DNA of 64,000 nucleotides from Branchipolynoe longqiensis. Its lineage: Eukaryota > Annelida > Polychaeta > Phyllodocida > Polynoidae. Made by a program: the position numbers and the translations under genes. The notes under the pieces are model-generated. The model saw only the letters and a program-made list of their open reading frames with translations, had not been told where the DNA came from and searched no databases. Shown one piece after another: positions 45,851 through 56,751 of the stretch. The stretch is taken from NCBI GenBank assembly GCA_030323885.1, contig CM059187.1, positions 132,190,424-132,254,423 on the forward strand, given 5' to 3'. Position 1 is the stretch's first letter; each line of letters opens with the position of its first letter.

Positions 45851-47316
45851 CGTGGTAGGTTTTGCAGTTCAATTTTTATTCCTTTCACCATGCTTCTGAG
45901 CCAGTTGTTGTCAGTTATACTCTCCCACTCCCCTGCATTTTCAGTCACCTCACCAGCTAAGAAAGTCTTAACTTGTTTACTCACATTTGGGGTCTTTACT
46001 TGGTTGAGCAGTGCCGGGCATACATTGTTACGTCTCATGCCTATGTGCGTGTTGCTTGTATGTGCCATTATTTTCAGTGCGTTCACCTTCGTTTCTAATG
46101 GCTTGCCGGTTTCGATCCTTTCCAGGATCCGGGCTATGCTATGGGTCTGGCTGCAAACTGCACTCCCCACTGTGCACCCATCAGCACTGCATCATTGTCC
46201 GTCACTCTCTTCTCTGCTGTAGCATCTGCTCAATCTCTGGGTTGAGTCTTGTCTTGTCGAGTGCCTCCATGTTCAGCGGCCTCGGGAGGGTTGCCTAGAC
46301 CTCCGCCGTCTCAGTTTTTAACATTAGTTTCGTCCACAGTGAGTTTATCAGACTGGCTGTGCTCTTCGCCAGATTCTGGCCTTCCGCGTCTGTAGGCGCC
46401 TTCTCAACCGGTATGAATTGTTTGAGGTTTGAGCTCGCAGTTGGTGCCTGCTTCGCCGCTTGTGCCGGTGATGGTGCCTTCCCTCTGGTGGGCGTGCCCT
46501 GCATGGCCGGAGTGGGTGGGCGTGGTGCCGCCCTAGCCGGTGATGGGTTGTTTTCGCTCCTCACCACTGGTGACCTACTTGTCTCCGCTAACACTCTCCT
46601 GATGGCTTTTGACAGGGGTGAAGGGGGTGTTGGGGGAGGTGTAAGCCAGCGGTTCATCTCTAGCCTGTCCCCATGCCGCCCTCGGGGTCTAGGCCGTATC
46701 GCCTCGGGCGGGGGTGGGGGGGCCTCTGCTGGTAGTGTTGGCGGTGAGGGCCCCTCATGCCCCTGCATCCAGCTTATGGAGTAGCCCGCCCGTCGGTCTC
46801 AGATCTCGGCCTCTAGCTCCAGTTTCCTGGCTTCCAACATCTCGAGCTGAGCGATCGGGGAAGGCGCGTAGTTAGGGCCTCTCCACTGATCCCCAGCTGC
46901 TGGATCAGGTGGCGGACTAAAGGTCTGACCCAGGTCGCTAACACCATGCATAGGCCCCAGTGGAGTTTGCCTAGTGGTGGCGGTGTGTAGGTAGGGGAGG
47001 TAGAGGCCAGCACTAGCCTCTTGGTGTTCACGTCCATGGTCATCACCATGTCTGGTGACAGTGGTGGATTTCCCGTGTTGCTCTGCTCCTCTCTGGTCAG
47101 CGTGCCTGCTCTGGAGCCGGTCTCTGATCCCACTTCCATATTGATTTCCGAACCTCGGTCAGTTTTGTGAGACAGCGGGACGTATAGTGCACCCAGTGGG
47201 GAAGTTACCCGTTGCTGTTCTGCTACTTCGATGAAGCCGGCAAGTAGGCTCTCAGGCTCCGTCGGGCCTCTGTCCATGTTGGCCGGTGAGGGGGAGCACG
47301 AGATGTAGTGAGCCAT
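45802..47316 (-). pseudogene. Gag-like and pre-RT region of the DIRS-like element
   Basis: Three open segments lie in order on the minus strand. Segment 47316-46813 is rich in Ser, Thr and Pro. Segment 46768-46295 is Pro-rich, with repeated PPPTPPSP-like runs. Segment 46170-45802 contains GEWESITDNNWLRSMVKGIK, which resembles the conserved stretch just upstream of RT in DIRS elements. Stops and frame changes separate the segments. Confidence 0.5.
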
Positions 47317-48049
47317 GTCGTGAGCAGGAGTGTCTGCTGCTACTCTCTCAGTTAGATAATAACCATCTGGCTATTTTAATTGCACTGTGGCTTTGGGGCC
47401 AGTTCTGAGCCGCATCTGCTCATCTGGTCCCAAGGGGGTCAAGTGCCCCACTCCCGCCTCCCGTGACCTCTGTGTCACTGTATGTCGTGCCCAGAGTGCG
47501 CGGTTACACCGTGTGACCTCTAGGTCATGCATCCCTTCTAACTGGCCGTGCCCTGGGGGTTGGGTGTGGGTGGGTTGGGTATGTGCTGGCAGGCTCATGG
47601 CCGCCTTGATTTGATAGTCGCAGAATAAATTCTCCTCCTCCCACTTTGTGGGGAGATCCCATGGATCCCATGGATCCTCCGGCCCCCGTGGCCGGGAACC
47701 CCAGTGTTAAAGCAGTCAGGAATGGGGAGTATAAACCGGAGCCTGCAGGCCTCGCCAACGGCGGCTAACCCTGTACGGGTGTCTACTTACCGGTTGTGTG
47801 TCCGGTGGTTCCCCTGCCCCGGAACGCCCCGTGGCCAGTGCAGGGCCACGTCTCGCTGCCTGCCTGGTGGCAGGGGCTGCTCCTGTAGACATCTTGCTCT
47901 CTTGATGGCTTACCTAACACTGACGAAAGCTCTACCGAGCCGACACCTAGTAGCTCTGGCCCCTCGTGGCCCTTCTTACCATAATAATCTCTCTATTCTG
48001 CTGCATGTTAATAGCAGAATATTTTATTAGGCTCTGCCCATGCTTCGCG

Positions 48050-48640
48050 GAAATCGTGTTAAGACGCTGGTTTAGCCAGTCAAGAGTGTTATATACATAA
48101 TATGCGGCATGTTTAATTTTACCGAAGAATTCTAAACAAGAACTGATTTGCCTATAGACTATAACCGATCTAACGAGTGTCTACAACAGGGTATGACGGG
48201 AATGTAAACAAGTTCCCGAATTCAAAATCATGTAAGCCTACGGTTCAGTTATCAAATCCTCAAACTAAAATATACGCAGCTATTAACAAGTGGGTTGTAT
48301 TGGCGTCGCGTACCTATATGTCATATGATAGTTGTTTTTGACCTGCGTAATAAATTTCAAAAATAAAAAATGTTGGCAGACACGATGCATGGATGGATGC
48401 CGAGTTCGAAATAATAAATAAGCAATAGTATATTAGTAGCAACCAATGCATTCCTCATGCGCATAGAGAGTTAATAACAAATTTATTTACCAAATATATT
48501 AACGTGGTTGTGTGTGATTGTTTTTCTCTCTGTAATATCCTTTGTAGCAGAATAAGGGGATTTGTGTTAATGTTTTAAAATGTTAAATGCTATCGTGTAG
48601 CCACACATAGTTTTAAATTGTCGACGCCATCATTATGCAT
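48050..48640. other. Non-coding stretch beyond the DIRS-like remnant
   Basis: AT-rich, no open frame of note and no recognisable repeat. It may include the lost 5' flank of the DIRS-like element. Confidence 0.4.
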
Positions 48641-48659
48641 TAATATTTAGCTTCAAAAT

Positions 48660-49096
48660 CATCATCATCATCATGCAGTCAGTCGCAATGCAGCAAAGAC
48701 TGCTTTCATAACTTAACCACCGCTTTCGCGCGGTTATACATTTCATAAAAGCTGCCTGCAAAGTGTTGAAGTGCTGCTGGCTTTTGCAAGTTACTAGCGG
48801 CATTCTCTCGGGGAGCAAATAGAGGTCTCACACCGGCAAGAACACGTCAAGGCAGGCACAAACTATTTGTCCCTGCAGTAGCTGGTCGGGAGATGTTGGG
48901 AGTTCCATTCATCACCGCCCTTAATGCTGCCATGGTAACATGGTTTTCTGTTAGGATTTGCTCCCTTAGCCTTTGGTTCTATCAAGAACCTGTACCACAA
49001 GGCAGTGGTTTACAACTTTGCAAGGCAGAGTCGTCAAACTCCCTCAGGTATTTTAGCACCTCAGCTATCAGAGGTACTGCAATACCTGCATACCAT
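48660..49096 (-). mobile_element. Short non-autonomous RTE-family element with 10-bp target duplication
   Basis: It has the same 5' module as the element at 6.4-7.1 kb (here 48732-49096), but joined to only about 70 bp of the LINE 3' end plus its ATG-repeat tail. GCTTCAAAAT lies at 48650-48659 and again at 49097-49106. It behaves like a SINE built entirely from LINE ends. Confidence 0.75.
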
Positions 49097-49879
49097 GCTT
49101 CAAAATACAGCACATAAACTAGCTATGTAGTCATAGATAGTTGTACATTTATTTAAATGTATATAGCTGCTGTGGTTTTACGAAAGTCTTCTTATATAGC
49201 GTTCTACACTTTTCATCCACTGTACATATTCTTCCGATAATACTTTCAATTGTTCCTCAAAATTGGCAGTTAGAAAATTCAACGAGTCCCTTTTGGTATT
49301 ATATACTTACTGATGCTTTCAGATCAACTCCACTTTCGATGGATGTCAATGTTCATCCCACACCTCGTACACATCAAGTGTATAGTTTATTAAACTGTAA
49401 TATTCAACTTAAAATATTCATAATTATATCATGAATAATGTGTTCATTTAATACAAGTGTATCATCAGTGTCCTGAATCAGGGCCAAACCTGTCGGGGTA
49501 ATTGGTGGGTGTCCCCCCCCCCCCCCCTCGAGCCACACACACTGGATGATTTTTGTATTTTCCTTTAGATGCATATATATGATATATAACGAATAATATA
49601 AGTATAAATTTAGGCAAATCATTAAGTATCTCGGCCTATCCTAATCACCTACCATATATTGCCTGTGGCGCCCCCTTTGTCAGTTATGAGAGAAATGTGC
49701 GTTATATATAAATATATATATATATATCCCCTCTCCCACTCTCTCTCCATCTCTTTCGCGCTGTGCATAATGCTTAAATTTAGCAACTGTTGCTCGATAT
49801 AGGATTTGTTGTTTGACAATATCTGTGCCCGTATGCATGGAGCAGTGTTAGCGAGCCAAACCGCGTTTAGGGTGGGATT

Positions 49880-50032
49880 TCTGGGCCCGTATGCATGACG
49901 CAGTGTTAGCGCTCCAAAACTGGTTTTGGTGGGGATTTCTAGGTTAGCGGCGAAAACTCAGTACGCAAGGAGCGGTGTTAGCGCAAACACACTGAGTGTA
50001 AGCTAACACTGCGTCATGCACACGGGCCCAGA
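49880..50032. mobile_element. Short inverted-repeat element J
   Basis: Ends TCTGGGCCCGTATGCATGAC and its near complement. GTGTTAGCGC words repeat inside. A partial copy of the same end lies just upstream at 49827. Confidence 0.65.
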
Positions 50033-50741
50033 TGTAAGAAACCCTAAAATAGAGTAATAAGAAATGTATTGTGTTATCTTAACTTACAAACAATAGCCAT
50101 TTATGTAACCAGTTGAAATCTCAACAGATTATAAAACAAATGTTCATAACAAGACACATTTAAGCTACACATGACTATATTGACCAACTCGGTTGACTTC
50201 CTACTATTTAGTACACCGTGGCCCCACGTGGTCTGATTATTAAATGATGGTGTATACCAAGTACAAAGAATCGGTAGGATTCACCGGTCACAGAGTGCAA
50301 GGCTCTTGCTGAGAAAATTGACCTCTTTATTCAGGTCAAGATAACTATATAACTCAATAAATCTAGATTCATACCTTGATATATTTAGAGTTAATAATTT
50401 AGGTACCAGTTGTTACCTTTGTTTATATTTCTGATCAATAAGCCAGGACAACATCACACACTGGTGGTCACTTTCTTATGTTATTTGTTTATTATTATTT
50501 ATGCAAGGGAAGGCTCAATAAGCATTGTATTAAATAATAATTATACAAACATAGTACTTTCGTCCAGAGTTGGAATATGGCCTTTGCTTTGCGACACCGC
50601 AGAAAACGACCACCAAGCAATTAATCAATCAATTAACCCAGAGTTGACCCACAACACGAATTTGAGCTGATTGTACAAGCGGTGCAGAAATCCTATATTT
50701 AAACTAGCATTCAAGAGCAATATTCCATAATTCGATTAAAG

Positions 50742-51086
50742 CTGCATAGTCCGACGAAGTATCAAATTTTCAAAACCCAAACAATTATCCAGAATTTATT
50801 CTACATATCTAACTTAGATAATCAGGCACTTATTAAACATGTGTTGCCTTATAGAAGGGAATACCAAGTCAATGTAATAGAACCTGTTACTGCTGCAGCC
50901 TATGGTGTCATAGTTTTGGCACGCTTGCTACAACTAATTTTACATGCCTGTGCTTCAAATATCTCAAACGTTTACCATCTAAAATAAAAGTTACTTCAGA
51001 TTAAAGTAAGGTAGATTGTAACAATCAATTTAACGTATTTATCTCAGAAAAATGACATAAACTCAAAACCATCGGACTATGCAACT
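50742..51086 (-). mobile_element. MITE family A, reverse copy
   Basis: TTAA|AGCTGCATAGTCCGACG and CATCGGACTATGCAACT|TTAA are both clear. Confidence 0.8.
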
Positions 51087-51404
51087 TTAATTTAGAGTAC
51101 AAAGTCAATCATTTGCTATAATGGCAAAGAAACATAACATTGTTTACTTTGTTGGAGCCAGTTATATTTATTTTAGAGAAGGCTAATTACAACAGTTGCT
51201 TAGCAACCTTGTGCAACTGTGAACAATGGAGCAGACGCATAAAACCTGCCCTCCACATTTAGACTGCGCTTCTATTACTATTAGTATAAGTACTTTTCAC
51301 CTCCAATTCACGGGTCATTTAAACACATTTACAGACTGGTGGTGTGGTATGTGTGTGTGTGGATTCATTGTGATTGGTCCTCTATATACCGATTTGTTTT
51401 GCGT

Positions 51405-51735
51405 GTTGGGGATGTACATCCTGGTATCATATAAGGTCATATCAGGACATGTACCGACTAGTGACAGCGCACACTCATGGCGACTGTATAGTCCAACCCG
51501 ACTGGGACTCAAGTGGGAGACCAGGCCGCCAGCACCATGACCTGATATCCCACTCAGTCACATTATCCTGACACTGAGCCAACTAGTCCTTGCCCTATCC
51601 TAGTAATGCTGAGCGCCGGGCTAGGCAGCAACAAGTATTAATTGTGTAAGTCATTGGTTTGACTCGGCCACAATTTGAACTGTTGACCTTCAGCACGGGA
51701 AGCCTGTGCTCTACCGATTCGGCCACTAGTCAGGT
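51405..51735 (-). mobile_element. SINE S, full length
   Basis: A reverse copy with a diverged tail (GATGTACATCCTGGTATC) and a clear canonical head ending CTACCGATTCGGCCAC. Confidence 0.7.
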
Positions 51736-52139
51736 GCCAACAGATATGTCCATACGGGTCAACGTTCCCCATGTATGTCCTGAGCACATTGAATAATGCG
51801 ACTTGCAGTGTTATGAATCAGCCATTAGAAGTGCTTTAATTTTTATGTGTTAGCCTTTGATGTGTCCTCCAGGAGGCGTTGTTGCCAGATGCACTTTGTG
51901 AAACGGAGGCGAAATCACATACGTTCCCAGTGACTCATGCCCAGCATGTGTGCTGCCCTCAGGCGGGCCGCTCCCATACCACAGCGGCCTTGACCTTAGC
52001 TGTGAGTGCTCGATATAAGTACAACGCATTGTACGTCGCTGACCATTCTGGAGGCGGACATCAAGCGCGCTATTACTTATTAGTTCTGCATCTGAAACAT
52101 ACCCAACGACAATAGAGGTGGGTAGGATTGCTCTTGCCA

Positions 52140-52900
52140 TATATATAACATAATATGATACATCTATAATATATATAAGAAATTATTTATATTATAAGTT
52201 ATACATTTTAGGTACATTATAATTATACATATTATCTCAATTATATAGTATGCATATTGTATTATAATATATACATATTATATTATAATATACATTATAT
52301 ATAATTGATATAATATATCATATAATATACATAAAAAGTATACTTATAGCATATATTATTTATAATATATATGATATATTAATATATATTGTTATATATA
52401 TTTTATATATCATATAAATTACGTATATTATAATATATATGTATAATTTTGCTAGCATTGCCCTTTTTGCAACGTCATCCTCCCACAGGTTCGAAATCAA
52501 TCTAATGACGTCATTTGATCAGTAATTGCACGATTGAATTGTTTAAAATTATAGGACAATTTCCCATGTACTGTTGTAGTTCGGTGCTATTCTATTTGAG
52601 TATCCAAGTGAATAGTAAATAGATTGTTGACCAGGCTGCTCCAGTGCTTGAGCTCTAAACCTAGCACCTTCACATACAGACTACATTAAAAATAATATGT
52701 GTATAATACATTTTACTACATATAATATATATTATCTAAATTATATGATTATAATATATGTATATATGGTATTATATATATATTATTTAAATGGTATATT
52801 AGTAGGTATTATATATGCATCTATTATTTATATCTATATGTAATTTATTTATATATATTTATATAATATAATGACATGTATACATATGAGGCTAAGGAAG
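52140..52900. repeat. AT-rich simple sequence blocks
   Basis: Two TATAATATAT-type blocks (52140-52450, 52685-52875) separated by about 230 bp of ordinary sequence. No gene signal. Confidence 0.8.
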
Positions 52901-53084
52901 ACTTGATCATTTTCGAGAGAGAAAAGTTACATGCAAAATTGAATTGTACAAATCGGATATAGGATGAAATACCAGCGAGCATAATTCATGCAAGACTAAG
53001 ACAGTTTATGTTTTTTATTAGGTAAATCTCTACATATATGTTAAAGAAGATACCTACATCAGCGCATTTGTTTGTTGGGGCATA

Positions 53085-53400
53085 ATATACCAGCAACATC
53101 TAAGGCCATATCATGATAGGTACCGACTTGTGACTGTGCATACTCATGGCAACTTCATACTAGTGTTGTTCCACTAAAAGACAGGGCTGTCAACACCATG
53201 ACTTAATACCCCACTCAGTAGCAATATCCAGATACTGAGCAAACCAGCGCTTGCCATATTCTATTAATGCTGAGTGCCAGGTTAGGAAGTGACAAGTATA
53301 ATTTTGTTATGTCATTGGTTTGACTCTGCGGGGATTCGAGCCTTCACCTTCCACCTAGGAAGCCAGCAAGTGATTTAATGATTCGGCCATCCCGTCCAGT
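53085..53400 (-). mobile_element. SINE S, diverged
   Basis: A reverse copy with many substitutions. The head still shows GATTCGGCCATCCCGTCC. Confidence 0.6.
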
Positions 53401-53558
53401 GACATGTATGAGAGGCAGGGGCCTAATTGTAGTGCCAGACATATCGGAATGAGGAGGATATGCCATCAAGACAGCCATGCGGAGCTATGAAGGGGTTTGG
53501 TGAAAGGTGGCGCCACCGTACTTTCGTGTAATAGCACTGAAGCAACTCGTTAGGTTAT

Positions 53559-54585
53559 TGGTGCTGTCACATTACGACGTTTCTCACCGGCGTGCTGCCA
53601 ACGCGCTAAATACATTCAACGCGTTGAACTTTTCGGCGTGTTGGTTGAAAACTCGACGCAGCGCAGCATGCTGCCAGCGTGTTCTTGGCGTGTTATTAGT
53701 GCGCCGCCAACGCGTTGTGATCTGCGGCGGACCAAAAAAAAAAAGAAGGCCGCTTGACCCAGTTTCACCCGCATCTGTCGGCGCTTGTCAACGTTCCGCC
53801 CGCGGGTTCCCAGCGTGTTATCGACGTGTTATCGGCGTGTCGACAGCGCGTTAAACCGGGTCGGCAGGTTGCCAGCGTGTTATCAACGTGTTATCGACAT
53901 GTTATCGGCATGTTGGCGGCGCGCTGTCAGCGCCTTGACAGCAAGGGAATGGCGCTTCATTAATGGGTGCCTGGATAAGGCATCGGGTGGTTTGATATAC
54001 TAAAAGCCAAAACGATGACGAAACGTCCGCAGAAAGCCGGGGGCGCGCCGCAGACATGCCACCAACACGTCCAGACGTGCCAGCAACACGTCCACACGCC
54101 CCATCAACACGTCCAGACACGCCACCAACACATCCAACGCGTCGAGAAATGCTGGAGCAACGCCAATAACGCGCCCACTCCTCGTCGATGGAACGTTACC
54201 GATGCCTTTGACGGGCCGCTCGCAGATTGGCGAAAAATCCCCAGCGTTTATCGACGTTGATCAAAATGCTATGAGCGGGCCGGCAACATGCTGGTAATGC
54301 GTGTCGACATCCTGCAAACGCACCCGTAATGCGCGATCCAACACGTTGGTGTGCGTCGGCCTGCGTCGAAAGTTTTGTGCAAGCACAAAACGTTGGACGC
54401 GGCCCGATGTGCGCCAACGTGTTGATCGAGATGTTGCTGTCACTCAAACTGTACCGATGTGTACTGATGCGCCACTAAGTGTTCGTAACGCGCCGGTAAC
54501 GTGTCCCGATACGTGCTGACGTTTCGCCCAAAAAGGCAACACGTCGGCATGCGTTGGTGAGAAATGTTGTAGTGTGACAGCACCA
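53559..54585. mobile_element. Word-iterated MITE family E, copy 4
   Basis: Ends TGGTGCTGTCACATTACGAC and GTTGTAGTGTGACAGCACCA. The interior repeats GCGTGTTATCGACGTG and CACGTCCAGACACGCC words. The central core GTTTTGTGCAAGCACAAAAC is at 54372-54391. Confidence 0.8.
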
Positions 54586-55069
54586 TTAGAAGCAACATGG
54601 TGGAATATCTACAGTTGTCTTTTTCCTTTGTGAACAAATTGCTTTTACTCTTTCACTGCTTCTTTTCCTATCCTATTCGAACCCATTGTGATAGTTGTAG
54701 ATGTGTTTACTATAGAATCACGAAGCAGATGGGTGAGTATATACTATGGGGGTTTCTGTCTTACCAACATCATAGGTCACACATAACTACTTTATTTAAT
54801 GAATAAAACAAAGTATGCATCGATTTCAATATTGTTTTTGCATTTCACGGCTGCGTGGAATACTTTTCTCTATTTTTAACCATCAGTTGTTGGTGATATT
54901 TCAATTTTTCATTTTCGTTTAATAGCTGCAATTTCCATTTATACTTTGCAGTTACGTGCGTGTTGGTGTTGACACAGTATTAAACCAGCACCAATCAATA
55001 CACCAAGCCAGTGTTTAGTGCATCTTCAAGCTAGTGTTGCCTGTCCAGGTGGCTACTTGTAAAAGAACA

Positions 55070-55432
55070 ATGTACGTGTGTGGGAAAGTGGTTGCTTGGA
55101 GTCTAGTCATCGCCATCTGCCATGTCATCGCAGTCATGGCTGCCCCTGCCGTTGACCCCGCCACTGACACCGCTGCCGTCCCTGCCGCTGACCCTGCCGC
55201 TGACCCTGCAACTGACCCTGCCAAAGACCCTGCCAAAGACCCTGCAACTGACCCTGCCGCTGACCCTGCCGCTGACCCTGCAACTGACCCTGCCAAAGAC
55301 CCTGCCAAAGACCCTGCAACTGACCCTGCCAAAGACCCTGCCAAAGACCCTGCAACTGACCCTGCCAAAGACCCTGCCAAAGACCCTGCAACTCACCTCG
55401 TCGCTGCGGTTGTTCGAGTGGCAAAGACGTGT
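55070..55432 (+). CDS. Candidate secreted Asp-Pro-Ala repeat protein, first exon
   Basis: From the ATG at 55070 the frame encodes a signal-peptide-like start (VVAWSLVIAICHVIAVMAA). About 85 residues of tetrapeptide repeats DPA(T/A/K) follow, then THLVAAVVRVAKTC, then a strong donor gtgagt in phase 0 (121 codons). The repeat unit is 12 bp, so every frame on both strands stays open. Coding on this strand is supported by the signal peptide, the donor and the shared intron phase with the DOMON genes. No downstream exon was recognised. The alternating acidic and basic X positions suggest an extended extracellular linker or a matrix-type protein, but this is inference. It could also be a minisatellite next to a chance ORF. 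Confidence 0.5.
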
Positions 55433-56054
55433 GTGAGTACCTTTAACCAAAGTCTTTATTTATTAGATCTAATAGTCTACCCTACCCATGATTAGTGTGA
55501 TCATGAATTAATTTCTACATGCCAAAAGATATGATATTTATTCAGATGTTATTTATTCTATTCTATTTCAAATGCGAGCTGAAATTTCTAAGTTAAATTA
55601 AATCCGGTACGACAGAACATTTTTTTTTTTTTTTTGTCCATCTTTCTTTCTATGACCAACATGCTGACTAACCATTGGTTCAAGTGTGCCTAATCGAATT
55701 AAATTATCGAAAATCATAACCTGTTATGTTAATAGTGAATAGTGAATAGTTAATAGAATTATTAATAGGTCATCCACTTGTAGGCCAGCTACCTGAATGG
55801 AAAAGGGAGTAGGCATACAGGATCATTATTTAGCACGAATGCAATAACATTGAATGCAATAATACTTGCAATATTTCAAGTTATCTCTTTAGATACCCAG
55901 CTAATGAAATGTATCAACATTCTGAAATTCACTAAACGAAATACCTTGCGTGTAGGTTTTTTTTTTTTTTTGGCAGTATTATTGTTTTATATTTATCCAA
56001 CCAACACAATGATTTAATAAACGACTAATTAAATTATTTGTGAAATAATATTAC

Positions 56055-56330
56055 AGCTGCCTCGTCCAATGAAAGCATCACATTTTCTAAACCAAAGCAC
56101 TTACCCATATTTGGTCCTATCTATCCAACCTAATGGAGCCTGTTATTGCTGAATTCTATGGTGTCAACATTTTGAGATACATACCAAAATTAATTTGGCA
56201 TGTTTCCACTTCAAATATTTCCAAAGTTAGCCATTTAAAATTAACGGTACTTCAAACTAAAGTAAAGTAGAGTCTAGTTTAATCTATTTATCCTAAAAAT
56301 GACAGAAGCTCAAAACCATCAGACTGTTAC
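56055..56330 (-). mobile_element. MITE family A, internally deleted reverse copy
   Basis: AGCTGCCTCGTCCAATG at one end and CATCAGACTGTTACCTTTAA at the other. About 80 bp of the interior is missing. Confidence 0.65.
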
Positions 56331-56405
56331 CTTTAATTAAACAGAAGGCAGTGAAATAGAAGGACACAAATAGCACATACACGGTAAAGAAGAGCAAGAT
56401 ATATT

Positions 56406-56710
56406 GGTCGTAATGTGAAGCATTATGTTTGATGCGAGGAAAGGAAGAGACCCTCCCCCGCCCCGGGCTGTCGCGCTGCGCTCTCACCTCACCCGACGCC
56501 GACGCGCGCCCCTCCCTCCCCCCGCCCCCCTGTCGCGCAGCATTCGCGCCTCACCCGACGCCCGCTGCTCAGCGCCTCTCGCCCTCCCCCGGGCCGGCAG
56601 CATTCACACCTCAGCTGCTGTCGCCCGTCCCCCTCCCCTTATAAGGCCGCCCGCCGGCCTCCCTCAGGCACTCGCCCTCCTGCCGCCTTCCAGCTCTACT
56701 CCATTTTTCT
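56406..56710 (+). repeat. Left split direct repeat A1 (promoter side)
   Basis: It begins with a decayed copy of the terminal hairpin and contains CCCCTTATAAGG near 56635-56646, a TATA-like promoter motif. It is about 305 bp long and extremely C-rich. Compared with A2 it lacks an 11-12 bp duplication in the GCGCAGCATTC run. Confidence 0.75.
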
Positions 56711-56751
56711 GCTCTCTTGGGCCTACCTCCACCTCGGACCGCTGATACACC

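Larger units (their letters stand above)
44860..47760 (-). mobile_element. Decayed DIRS-like retroelement
   Basis: Reading the minus strand from high to low coordinates gives a Pro-rich gag-like region, a pre-RT segment, reverse transcriptase, connection and the start of RNase H. These are in several frames with stops. The RNase H breaks off near 44.87 kb, and I see no tyrosine recombinase and no terminal repeats, so the element is 3'-truncated. Outer limits are approximate. Confidence 0.6.

Noticed and set aside
45034..46784. Plus-strand ORFs around 45.0-46.8 kb
   Set aside because: They are antisense to the DIRS-like RT and gag remnants, whose motifs are clear on the minus strand.
55015..55450. 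Antisense GSLAGSVA-type and QGLWQGQL-type repeat ORFs
   Set aside because: Any frame of a 12-bp repeat stays open. The sense frame alone has a signal peptide and a fitting donor.
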